64,000 nucleotides of DNA from Paenibacillus dendrobii (GTDB lineage Bacteria; Bacillota; Bacilli; Paenibacillales; Paenibacillaceae): NCBI RefSeq assembly GCF_009807035.1, contig NZ_WUBI01000003.1:431564-495563 (forward strand), given 5' to 3'. The translations under genes and the position numbers were made by a program. The notes below the pieces were generated by a model. That model saw nothing but the letters and a program-made list of their open reading frames with translations. It searched no databases and was not told the origin of the DNA. This document shows, one piece after another, positions 43,740-52,015 of this stretch. Numbering within the stretch: the stretch's first letter is position 1; every line of letters begins with the position of its first letter.

Positions 43740-44450
43740 TTATTCCTTATCAGGCAGAGCACATGATCCGTCCTGGCAAGCCAGATCATCCGAGCCGCCT
43801 ACCATGGTCAGCGGATGGTCTTCCTTCCAGATCTTCTCCAGCGCTTCCGCGAAGACGTCCTCTGGCTGAGCACCGGAAATACCGTATTTCTGGTTCACCA
43901 CGAAGAACGGTACGCCCGAAATGCCAAGCTTGGTCGCCTGGCTTTCATCCTCGCGCACATCCGCCTCATAAGCATCGCTTTCGAGCATGTCTGCGGCAGC
44001 CTTGGTATCGAGTCCGATTTCTCCGGCAAGACGCGCCAGCGTGGCGCGGTCGCCCAGGTGCTCCGAATCGGTAAAGTATGCTTTAAACAGACGCTCAGTC
44101 ATTTCATAACGCTTGCCTGATTCCCCTGCCCAATGCGTCAAACGATGGGCATCAAAGGTGTTCGTAACCTTCATCGTATCAAATCGATAGGTCAATCCTA
44201 CCGCCTTCGCCTGCTCGGTCATATTTTCATTCATCGATTTTGCCTTTTCAACACTCATGCCGTACTTGGAAGCCAAGAGGGTATGCATATCATGCTCGTT
44301 CTCGCGGGGTGCATTCGGATCCAGCTCGAAGCTGCGGAACACGACCTCGACTTCATTTTTATGCTCGAATCGTTCCAAAGCCGCCTCAAACCGCCGCTTG
44401 CCGATGTAGCAGAATGGGCAGGCAAAGTCGGACCATACTTCAATTTTCAT
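43740..44450 (-). CDS. DsbA-family oxidoreductase, FrnE-like
   Basis: 236 residues, no signal peptide, so cytosolic. The thioredoxin fold carries CPFC at 11-14 directly after the first strand (IEVWSDFACPFC), a helical insertion and the cis-proline loop GVPFFVVN with the C-terminal strand. This matches the FrnE/2-hydroxychromene isomerase-like DsbA subfamily found in firmicutes and Deinococcus, linked to disulfide exchange and stress or polyketide chemistry. AGGAGG precedes the ATG. It is downstream of the MATE gene on the same strand with a 203-base gap, probably its own unit. Confidence 0.88.
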   Translation of the reverse strand: MKIEVWSDFACPFCYIGKRRFEAALERFEHKNEVEVVFRSFELDPNAPRENEHDMHTLLASKYGMSVEKAKSMNENMTEQAKAVGLTYRFDTMKVTNTFDAHRLTHWAGESGKRYEMTERLFKAYFTDSEHLGDRATLARLAGEIGLDTKAAADMLESDAYEADVREDESQATKLGISGVPFFVVNQKYGISGAQPEDVFAEALEKIWKEDHPLTMVGGSDDLACQDGSCALPDKE

Positions 44451-44653
44451 TTGAAATCCTCCTAAAGGTTTAGAATGTATGATGTGCTAACTGATACTTT
44501 TTTATGCACAGAATAGAGCAAAAAGAAAGGCAGGGTATCCCGCCAACTAACTGTAACTTCTATATATACATTATATAATGAGTGCCTGCGTTCTGCAACT
44601 TGAAAAGCCGCTGCAACGCAAGTGAAGCCCCCAAGATTTACCCTACCTGCTTA

Positions 44654-46063
44654 TTATCCTACGGTAGGCGCCGCTGCAGGGATCGGCTCAGGCTCCACTG
44701 GTTCAACGAGCGCATGTCTTTCCCATTTCCTGCTCTTCCAGCGGAAATACATGATGACGGCGCGCGTCCATTCATCTGCCGCAATCGCAAGCCAGACCCC
44801 GGCCAGACCCAAATGAAGGCGGAATATAAGAAAATATCCGAGCGGCAGCGACATGCATACCATCGAAATCAGCCCCATATATACCGGGAACTTGGCATCG
44901 CCGGAAGCGCGAAGCGAATTAATAATGACAATGTTCACTGTCCGTCCCGTTTCGAGAAGAATGCTGAGCAAGATTACCTGTGCACCCATGCGGATGATGG
45001 CCATATTATCCGTGAACAGGCTCATCAGGGGAACACGGAATGCAATAATGATCAAGTCGATGACAACCGTTGCGGCCAGAGCCCATTTGACGCTTTGAAA
45101 TACCCGCGTGTAAGCATCCTGGTTGCGGCGCGAGCCGACATAATGGCCGACAATGATCGCCGTGCCCATGCCGATGGCCATGCTGAACAAATAAATGTAC
45201 ATGGAAATATTGCTGGCATACTGCCGTGTAGCCATTGCCTCTGCGCCCAGATAGGTTACATAGAGGGTGAAGGTCAGCTGGCAGATCTGATATACGATAT
45301 TTTCAAACGCCGATGGAATGCCGATACTGAGTATTTTACGGACATACTCTTTCGAGAGTCGGATGTAGTATTTCCATTCCACCCGCACGTCCATGACTCG
45401 GTACATCAACCAGAAGAAGATGAGCAAGCATGCCAGACGGCTGAATACCGTTGAGATGGCCGCACCTTCCACACCCATGGCAGGAAAGCCCCAGTGCCCG
45501 AAGATCAGCAAATAATTGCCGGCCACATGCAATATATTCATAAAAAGGGAAACAACCATCGTTTCTTTGGTAAACCCGTGCGTACGGATTGTTGCAGCCA
45601 GCGCATTGATGAGCGCCTGCAGGAAGATTCCGCCCCCGACAATCCGCATATACGACTGCGCATAGTCGAAAATCTCTCCATGCACATTCAGCAACTGCAG
45701 CATATACCCGCCCAGTCCGAGGAAAATAATGCTCAGGATCAGGCCGACGGCCAAATTCAGCGTCAGCGCATTTCCCGTTACCTTCGCTGCCTCAAGCTTT
45801 TTCTTGGAGCCCAGATACTGGGCAACGACGATGGCAGCCCCGCTTCCGATGACTTCAAGCAAAAGAATGGCGATCGATATAATCTGGTTCGCGGCGCCCA
45901 CGCCGGATACGGCGTTATCTGACACCGAGCTAATCATGAACGTATCCACGCTGCCCATCAGCATGAACAGGAACAGCTCCAGAAAAATCGGCCAGGTCAA
46001 ACGCACCAGGCTAAGACGACCCGCTTCTGACCGTTCGGACGAATCATTAACATGTGCGGTCAT
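44654..46063 (-). CDS. MATE family efflux transporter, second copy
   Basis: 469 residues with about twelve hydrophobic helices in two repeats, as in the MatE family. Motifs include GSVDTFMISSVSDNAVSGVG in helix 1-2 and GSGAAIVVAQYLGSKKKLEA in helix 3, with AIGMGTAIIVGHYVGSRR in the second half. It is not closely similar to the exporter at 10575-12005 and has a longer polar C-terminus ending in proline and glutamate. It should export drugs or metabolites with Na+ or H+ antiport. Single gene; the adjacent DsbA-like gene follows. Confidence 0.9.
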   Translation of the reverse strand: MTAHVNDSSERSEAGRLSLVRLTWPIFLELFLFMLMGSVDTFMISSVSDNAVSGVGAANQIISIAILLLEVIGSGAAIVVAQYLGSKKKLEAAKVTGNALTLNLAVGLILSIIFLGLGGYMLQLLNVHGEIFDYAQSYMRIVGGGIFLQALINALAATIRTHGFTKETMVVSLFMNILHVAGNYLLIFGHWGFPAMGVEGAAISTVFSRLACLLIFFWLMYRVMDVRVEWKYYIRLSKEYVRKILSIGIPSAFENIVYQICQLTFTLYVTYLGAEAMATRQYASNISMYIYLFSMAIGMGTAIIVGHYVGSRRNQDAYTRVFQSVKWALAATVVIDLIIIAFRVPLMSLFTDNMAIIRMGAQVILLSILLETGRTVNIVIINSLRASGDAKFPVYMGLISMVCMSLPLGYFLIFRLHLGLAGVWLAIAADEWTRAVIMYFRWKSRKWERHALVEPVEPEPIPAAAPTVG

Positions 46064-46349
46064 GAGTCAGAAATCACCCTTCTTCCTTATAAAATTATCT
46101 TTAAAACAAAGGTATGGTAGCACACTTTGCTCGAAAATACAGTCCTTTCGCGTAAATTCCTTGAAAGAATTTTCGTGAATTTCAGAGGGCTTGGACATCC
46201 GCCGCAACCCTTTCTGCGCAAGCCTTTGACAGACGTCCCGCATTTGCTTCAGAGATGGCATTCAAGGCAGCGCTTTCATTTTTCCAAAAAAACAGTTGAT
46301 AATTGAGAAATCATCCTCTATGATAATCTCATCAGGCCGGATATGAAAA

Positions 46350-46363
46350 TTAAAGCACTTTAA
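46350..46363. promoter_or_regulatory. Palindrome upstream of the sugar operon
   Basis: TTAAAG-CA-CTTTAA is a perfect 14-base inverted repeat about 106 bases before the first permease start. It may be a binding site of the LacI regulator in the same operon. Confidence 0.45.
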
Positions 46364-46422
46364 CTTTTGTACATATTACATCCTATGAAACCTTTTATGA
46401 AGGGCACACTCTATTCTAAAAG

Positions 46423-46437
46423 TTAAAGCGTTATAAT
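46423..46437 (+). promoter_or_regulatory. LacI-type operator over the -10 box of the sugar operon
   Basis: TTAAAGCGTTATAA (46423-46436) is an imperfect palindrome with the central CG typical of LacI-family sites and overlaps the TATAAT at 46432-46437. Its left half is the same TTAAAG as the palindrome at 46350. Confidence 0.5.
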
Positions 46438-46468
46438 TTTTAGAACAAATAGAAAGGTTGGTGTTTCC

Positions 46469-47359
46469 GTGACCCATCGCGAAAGCCGGCGGCAGACATT
46501 TTATATGTACCTCTTCATTTCTCCATGGCTTATCGGTTTCCTGGTGTTTGCCTTGTATCCGATTCTGTCATCCCTGTATTACAGCTTCACGGACTATGAC
46601 ATTATCCACCCGCCAAAATATGTCGGACTCGCGAATTACAGCGAAATGTTTCACAATGATCTGTTTTGGAAATCCGTCGTCGTAACGGTGCGGTATACGT
46701 TTATCAGTGTACCGATTCAGCTGCTGCTGGCACTCGGATTCGCACTCCTGCTCAATACGAAAATACCGTTCCGCGGATTTTTCCGGACAGCGATGTATTT
46801 TCCGAGCATGGTCTCCGGCGTGGCGATGTCACTGTTGTGGTACTGGATTTTCAATCCATCGATCGGTCTGTTCAACTACGTGCTTTCCTGGTTCGGCGTC
46901 CCAGGACCATCTTGGCTCATGAGTCCTGATTACGCTCTTTACGCTTTGATGATTATGTCCTTCTGGACAGCAGGCTCAGGCATGATCCTGTTCCTTGCCG
47001 GGCTCCAGGGCGTGCCTGCAAGTCTCGTAGAGGCCGCCAAGCTAGATGGTGCCGGTCGATTCCGGATTTTCCTGAATGTGACGCTTCCGATGATTTCGCC
47101 AGTGCTGTTATTCCAGCTGATTATGGGTGTTATCGACTCCTTCCAGGTATTTACTCAAGCGTATGTCATGACCCAAGGCGGTCCAAACTACTCGACCTGG
47201 TTCTATGTTTACAACCTCTACACCAGCGCTTTCAAGGAATACCGGGCAGGCTACTCCTCCGCTCTCGCGTGGGTGCTGCTGATCGTCGTCATGCTGTTTA
47301 CGGCGCTCATCATGAAATTCTCGAACCGTTACGTTCACTATGAAGGAGGGCGACGCTAG
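46469..47359 (+). CDS. Sugar ABC transporter permease 1 (MsmF/LacF type)
   Basis: 296 residues with six hydrophobic helices. The cytosolic EAA loop is EAAKLDGAGRFRIFLNVTLP, the site that contacts the ATPase. The N-terminus (RRQTFYMYLFISPWLIGFLVFALYP) is the MalF-like start of carbohydrate permeases. The GTG at 46469 has AAAGGTTGG upstream. It forms the pore together with the next gene product and accepts sugar from the binding lipoprotein at 48299. No ATPase gene is in the operon, so a shared MsmX/UgpC-type ATPase encoded elsewhere probably energises it. Confidence 0.92.
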   Translation: MTHRESRRQTFYMYLFISPWLIGFLVFALYPILSSLYYSFTDYDIIHPPKYVGLANYSEMFHNDLFWKSVVVTVRYTFISVPIQLLLALGFALLLNTKIPFRGFFRTAMYFPSMVSGVAMSLLWYWIFNPSIGLFNYVLSWFGVPGPSWLMSPDYALYALMIMSFWTAGSGMILFLAGLQGVPASLVEAAKLDGAGRFRIFLNVTLPMISPVLLFQLIMGVIDSFQVFTQAYVMTQGGPNYSTWFYVYNLYTSAFKEYRAGYSSALAWVLLIVVMLFTALIMKFSNRYVHYEGGRR

Positions 47360-47360
47360 A

Positions 47361-48245
47361 ATGAGTACGATCCCGGCTGCCGGCCCAGCGGCATCACCTT
47401 CTTCGAATAAACGCCGGCGCAAAATCGATGCCGTAAGCATTGCCAGCTTCATTGCTCTGGTGGTCACCACCTTTCTCATGCTCCTGCCATTGTTTTTCAT
47501 GGTCTCGACCTCGTTAAAATCGAAAAAGGAACTTTTGAAGTTTCCGCCGACCTTTTTGCCGGAGTCTTGGCAATGGAGCAACTACAAAGAAATTTTCGAC
47601 ACGCTGAACTTCGGCCAAATGTATATGAACAGTCTCATTATCGGCATTTTGACCGTTGTCGGCACTCTGCTGTCGTCGGCGCTCGCGGGCTACGGCTTCG
47701 CCAGATACCGGGGCAAGGGCAGCAACCTGTGGTTCATGCTGATGCTCAGCACCATGATGCTTCCTTATCCGGCAATTATGATCCCGCAGTTCATTCTCTT
47801 TTCCAAGCTGAACTGGATCGATACGTTCCTGCCGCTGATCGTGCCTGCATTTTTCGGCTCGGCATATAACATCTTTTTGCTGCGCCAGTTCTTTTCCACG
47901 CTGCCGGATGAACTGTTTGACGCCGGGCGCATCGATGGCTGCAGCGAGCTGAGGATGTGGCGGCAGATTGCACTGCCTCTGTCAGGCCCGGCGCTTGCGA
48001 CCGTTGCCATCTTTGCTTTCATTTACAGCTGGAACGACCTTCTGACACCCGTGCTCTACCTAAGCTCATCGGATAAATTCACGCTTCCGGTCGGTATGTC
48101 TTCCTTCACCTCGTCGCGGTTCCGCATTCCGCCGTGGCATCTGCTCATGGTTGCCTCCGTGCTGGCCATGCTGCCAATCGTCACCTTGTTTGCGATAGCC
48201 CAGAAACGGTTCGTTGAAGGAATTGTACTTACAGGCATCAAGTAA
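47361..48245 (+). CDS. Sugar ABC transporter permease 2 (MsmG/MalG type)
   Basis: 294 residues from the ATG at 47361 (GGAGGG 13 bases upstream, starting just after the stop of the first permease); a start at 47340 would overlap that gene. Six hydrophobic helices; the EAA-like loop is FDAGRIDGCSELRMWRQIALP. The C-terminus ends LFAIAQKRFVEGIVLTGIK, the usual MalG-type ending. It pairs with the first permease in the membrane. Confidence 0.92.
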   Translation: MSTIPAAGPAASPSSNKRRRKIDAVSIASFIALVVTTFLMLLPLFFMVSTSLKSKKELLKFPPTFLPESWQWSNYKEIFDTLNFGQMYMNSLIIGILTVVGTLLSSALAGYGFARYRGKGSNLWFMLMLSTMMLPYPAIMIPQFILFSKLNWIDTFLPLIVPAFFGSAYNIFLLRQFFSTLPDELFDAGRIDGCSELRMWRQIALPLSGPALATVAIFAFIYSWNDLLTPVLYLSSSDKFTLPVGMSSFTSSRFRIPPWHLLMVASVLAMLPIVTLFAIAQKRFVEGIVLTGIK

Positions 48246-48298
48246 AGACCCCGCCGCAGCGGCGGCAATAAACTTGAATATATGGGGGACTGTCATTC

Positions 48299-49690
48299 AT
48301 GAAAAAGAGAAGGATCAAAAAGACCTTTGCACTTCTGCTTGCGTCCAGCATGCTCGTCGTATTGGCACTGTCAGGCTGCAGCGGCGGCAAATCAGCGGGA
48401 GATGTGGCACCCGGTAACGACAGCGATAGCACCAAATCCGGCTCTTCGGGCGAGCAAGTAACGATTACGCATTACACCATGGACTCGGAAGACCGCACTT
48501 TTATTGAAAAGCTGGTTCCGGACTTTGAAGCGAAACATCCGAACATCAAGGTCAGAATAGAAAAGGCTCCATACGAGCAGTTTGACAGCAAGCTGCAAAC
48601 GCTGATCGCCGGGGGTAAATCGCCTGACGTAACCAGCCACTACGGCTACGGCGGTTTTGCGGAATATTTCAACAAAGACATGCTGCTCGACATGAACGAC
48701 ATTATCAAGGAAGACGGATTTAAAGCAGCCGATTACAACATTCCGGAAGACCTGATGAAAATTTATACCGTCAAAGACCATGTATACGGTATTCCGGTCA
48801 ATATGTACGTGACCCTGATGCTCTACAACAAAGACATGTTCGATGCTGCCAATGTTCCTTATCCTCCAAGCGATTATGAAGATAAGAGCTGGACGTTTGA
48901 CAAAATGGTTGAAGACGCCAAAAAATTAACCCATGTGTCCGATGATATTGCCAAAACGCAGTATGGCGTCGACTTCACATGGTCCGAACGCGATATGCGT
49001 CCGCTGTATTTCGGCGTTGAGCCTTACTCCCAGGATACCTGGACCAACGGCGGTGTGCCTTCAGAGACACATTTTGATTCTCCCGAAGTCATCGCAACTT
49101 ATAACAAACTGTTTAACCTGATTTTAAAAGATAAGGTTTCCCCAACAACGGAATGGAGCAAGAGCGTGGCAGGACAAAATGGCGATGCATTCGTAACCGG
49201 CAAGCTTGGCATGACCGTCAGCGGCTCTTGGAGCCTTGCCGGCTCCAACGACTTCCCATTCAAGGTTGGCGTGGCTGCAGTTCCTGCAGGCGGCAACGAC
49301 AAGATCCGCAGCGTGCTTTTCGTGGATCCACTCTTGATTCTGAAGGGCTCCAAGCATCCGAAGGAAGCTTTTGAATGGATCAAATATTTGGTCAGCGAGG
49401 AAGTTCAGGAGAAGTCCATTGACCTGAGCGGCGGTAACCCTCCTGTAAATACGAAGGCAGCCGAAGCTTACTACAAACATTTTGACGGCATCGATCCGGA
49501 AGATGTGAAAAAGGTTTATGAAGGGGCTGTGAAATACGGCTTCGAATCCTATAACCACCTGATCACCAACTATTCGCAAATCAACGACATGTTCATCAAC
49601 GAAATGCAGCCGATCGATACAGGTCACAAAACCGTTGAAGAAGTGATGCCGACCATTCAGAAGAAGGTCATGGAAATTATCAAACGTTAA
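48299..49690 (+). CDS. Sugar ABC transporter solute-binding lipoprotein
   Basis: 463 residues. The signal sequence ends at a lipobox (LALSGCSGG, lipid-modified Cys at about residue 27), followed by a Ser/Gly linker. The binding fold is that of family 1 sugar-binding proteins (VTITHYTMDSEDRTFIEKLVPDFEAKHP, then APYEQFDSKLQTLIAGGKSPDV). Aromatic residues abundant across the cleft (WTFDKMV, WSERDMRPLYF) suit a di- or oligosaccharide ligand. It delivers substrate to the two permeases upstream. The kinase and GH4 enzyme downstream suggest a beta-linked disaccharide such as chitobiose or cellobiose, which is inference. Confidence 0.92.
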   Translation: MKKRRIKKTFALLLASSMLVVLALSGCSGGKSAGDVAPGNDSDSTKSGSSGEQVTITHYTMDSEDRTFIEKLVPDFEAKHPNIKVRIEKAPYEQFDSKLQTLIAGGKSPDVTSHYGYGGFAEYFNKDMLLDMNDIIKEDGFKAADYNIPEDLMKIYTVKDHVYGIPVNMYVTLMLYNKDMFDAANVPYPPSDYEDKSWTFDKMVEDAKKLTHVSDDIAKTQYGVDFTWSERDMRPLYFGVEPYSQDTWTNGGVPSETHFDSPEVIATYNKLFNLILKDKVSPTTEWSKSVAGQNGDAFVTGKLGMTVSGSWSLAGSNDFPFKVGVAAVPAGGNDKIRSVLFVDPLLILKGSKHPKEAFEWIKYLVSEEVQEKSIDLSGGNPPVNTKAAEAYYKHFDGIDPEDVKKVYEGAVKYGFESYNHLITNYSQINDMFINEMQPIDTGHKTVEEVMPTIQKKVMEIIKR

Positions 49691-49823
49691 AGCTAGACTT
49701 TTGTACCGTCCCGAAAGGGGCGGTGCATCTGTTAAATTAGCTTCGCGGCCAGGCCCCCGTACATGTATACTAGTGTTAAGTCAATGTTAACGTACGGAAA
49801 ATCTGCCGCAAGGAGAATAAACA

Positions 49824-50834
49824 ATGAAGGTTAGTATATTTGATGTTGCCAAAAAATCAGGACTGTCCGTTGTGACGGTCTCGCGGGTCTTAAACGGAGC
49901 CGAATCCGTCCGTGAGAAAAACAGGCAAAGGGTTCTGGAAGCCATTAAGGAGCTCGATTACCGCCCTAACGCCGCAGCCCGGAGTCTGGCCCGCGGCAAA
50001 ACAGGAATCGTTGGTTTGATCGTGACGACACTCCAGGATTCCTTCTTCGACGCTGTCGTAAAGGAGCTGAATGAGGTTCTTGCGCTTCACGGCTATTTCC
50101 TCGCCGTTTCGGTCTCCACCGGCATCGGTTCCGATGAAGCCCATTACCTGATCCAGGAAGACCGGGTAGACGGTCTCATCCTCCTCTCTCCTATGGAAGA
50201 GGACAACTATATCGTGGAATTAAAACGGCGCAATATTCCTTATGTCCTGATTGACAACCAAAAGCCGGAGAATGACGCCTTTTCCGTGACGATAGACAAC
50301 TACAAAGGCGGCTACGCCGCAACGAAGCACCTGCTCGACCAGGGCCATACTTCCATTGCGCATTTAAGCGGGCATAATATGTTCCGCAGTACGAGGGAAC
50401 GCCGCAGCGGCTTCCTGCAGGCTCTTGAGGAAAAGAACTTGGCTCCGTTCGACATGATCACAGGCGAGTTCGAAATTGACTTTGGTTACGATATCTGCCG
50501 TAAATGGCTGCGGGAAGGACGACTTCCTTCCGCCGTATTCGCAGGCGATGACAATATCGCACTCGGGGTTGTGAACGCCCTTCTGGAAGAAGGCATCAAG
50601 GTGCCTGAACAGGTAGCTATCGTAGGTTATGACGATCAGCATATCTCATCCAAGCTGCATCCTCATCTGACAACGGTTCGTCAGCCCGCTGACCGGATTG
50701 GGGTTGCCGCAGCGGATATGCTGCTTAAACGCATGGACGGAACGATGAAACGCGGGGCCAATGTGCGGATCGACCCTGAACTTATCGTGAGAGAATCTAC
50801 AGGTACCCCTGCAGAAGGTACGTCCGGATCATAA
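49824..50834 (+). CDS. LacI family regulator of the sugar operon
   Basis: 336 residues. The N-terminal helix-turn-helix is VSIFDVAKKSGLSVVTVSRVLNG (residues ~3-24) with the hinge AARSLARGKTG. A LacI/GalR periplasmic-binding-like effector domain follows, with GYAATKHLLDQGH and VGYDDQHISS. It is within the operon between transporter and enzymes, and the LacI-type palindrome over the -10 box at 46423 is its probable operator. Effector likely the imported sugar or its phosphate. Confidence 0.92.
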   Translation: MKVSIFDVAKKSGLSVVTVSRVLNGAESVREKNRQRVLEAIKELDYRPNAAARSLARGKTGIVGLIVTTLQDSFFDAVVKELNEVLALHGYFLAVSVSTGIGSDEAHYLIQEDRVDGLILLSPMEEDNYIVELKRRNIPYVLIDNQKPENDAFSVTIDNYKGGYAATKHLLDQGHTSIAHLSGHNMFRSTRERRSGFLQALEEKNLAPFDMITGEFEIDFGYDICRKWLREGRLPSAVFAGDDNIALGVVNALLEEGIKVPEQVAIVGYDDQHISSKLHPHLTTVRQPADRIGVAAADMLLKRMDGTMKRGANVRIDPELIVRESTGTPAEGTSGS

Positions 50835-50890
50835 GGAAAACGTCTATCGACGTACTCTCAAAGGAGACAGACCGCATCAAGATGTTGTTT

Positions 50891-50944
50891 TTCTTGCGAT
50901 ATCAGGATGGTCTTGCTTCGAACTTTATACTTTCTGATATCTTA
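50891..50944. repeat. Dispersed imperfect-palindrome repeat, copy 2
   Basis: A 54-base match to 1938-1990: identical first 19 bases and near-identical last 17, with GATATCAG/CTGATATC as perfect outer arms. It lies in the gap between the LacI and kinase genes, ending 32 bases before the kinase start. It may form a hairpin in the operon transcript. Confidence 0.6.
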
Positions 50945-50976
50945 GAATACATCCTTATATATAGGAGTGACGACCA

Positions 50977-51969
50977 TTGACTTACTACTTGGGAATCGAT
51001 GGGGGAGGAACAAAAACATACGCTCTGCTGACCGATGACCGCGGCAATGTGCTTGGTAAAGGCGTAAGCGGCAACGGCAATCACCAGATTGACCGTGCCC
51101 TGGCCGCGCAAAGCATACAAGAAGCCGCGGAAGGCGCCCTGAGCGAGGCTGGACTGCGGATTCATGAAATCTCGCATGCCTATTTCGGACTCGCTGGCGC
51201 AGATCGGGAAGTGGATTATCGGATCCTGCATCCTTTGGTTCAGGAAATCGGGTTCAACCGGAATTACACGATCAATTGCGACACAATGATTGGCCTGCGC
51301 GCTGGTACGAATCGTCCTTACGGAGTCGCTCTGATCTGCGGCACAGGCACCAACTCAGCAGGCCGGAACCCGAAAGGAGAACATATTCAAGTCGGTGGCT
51401 TCGATTATATGTACGGTGATTTCGGCGGCGGCGGTTCCCTCAATATTGAGGTTTTCCGTTCCGTTATCCGTTCTTGGGATGGCCGTGAACAAGAGACGCT
51501 ATTGACGCCGCTGCTGCTGAATTTCCTTGGATATGACAGCGTCGGCGATATGTTTGATGATTTCCAGGATCATGGCAAACATGTACCTGTGCATACGGCG
51601 AAGCTGCTCTTTGAAGCTGCTGCGGAGAATGACGATGTAGCTCTGGAAATTCTGCACCGCCAAGGCGTCGAGCTCGGTAAATCAGCGGCTGCCGTCATCC
51701 ATAAATTAGGCATGGAAAAGGATACGTTTGACGTTGTTCTGGCGGGAAGTCTGCTAACACGCGGAGACCGCGGCTGGATCCGCGAAAAGGTTGAGCTGGC
51801 CGTAGCGGCTGCAGCACCGAAAGCTTCCGTTGTGACGCTGTCCACGGAACCTGTTGTCGGAGCATTGTGGTCTGCCATGGAGGCGGACGGACATGCGGTA
51901 ACCCAGGAAGTGTATGACAAAATGCGGACCTTCCGCGATTTTGAACATATTAAACAAACGATAAAATAG
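50977..51969 (+). CDS. BadF/BadG-type sugar kinase (N-acetylglucosamine kinase-like)
   Basis: 330 residues with a TTG start at 50977, AGGAG nine bases upstream. The ASKHA-fold phosphate loops are YLGIDGGGTKTYALL at the N-terminus and CGTGTNSAG and YGDFGGGGSL at about 128 and 150. This is the BadF/BadG/BcrA/BcrD ATPase family, which in sugar contexts works as N-acetylglucosamine or glucosamine kinase. Placed between the regulator and the GH4 gene, it would phosphorylate the imported sugar or disaccharide using ATP. Specificity for GlcNAc-containing sugars is my preference but not proven. Confidence 0.88.
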   Translation: MTYYLGIDGGGTKTYALLTDDRGNVLGKGVSGNGNHQIDRALAAQSIQEAAEGALSEAGLRIHEISHAYFGLAGADREVDYRILHPLVQEIGFNRNYTINCDTMIGLRAGTNRPYGVALICGTGTNSAGRNPKGEHIQVGGFDYMYGDFGGGGSLNIEVFRSVIRSWDGREQETLLTPLLLNFLGYDSVGDMFDDFQDHGKHVPVHTAKLLFEAAAENDDVALEILHRQGVELGKSAAAVIHKLGMEKDTFDVVLAGSLLTRGDRGWIREKVELAVAAAAPKASVVTLSTEPVVGALWSAMEADGHAVTQEVYDKMRTFRDFEHIKQTIK

Positions 51970-52015
51970 ACCCCCAAATATAAATCCAATTCTGACAAGA
52001 CTGGAGTGTGCAAAA

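Larger units (their letters stand above)
46064..46468. other. Control region between the MATE gene and the sugar operon
   Basis: No gene. It contains the MATE promoter side, and, near 46350-46440, palindromes and a TATAAT that belong to the sugar ABC operon. Nothing else is recognised. Confidence 0.6.

Noticed and set aside
44451..44653. A hairpin between the MATE and DsbA genes as a terminator
   Set aside because: Pairing is interrupted and no T run follows, so I did not call it.
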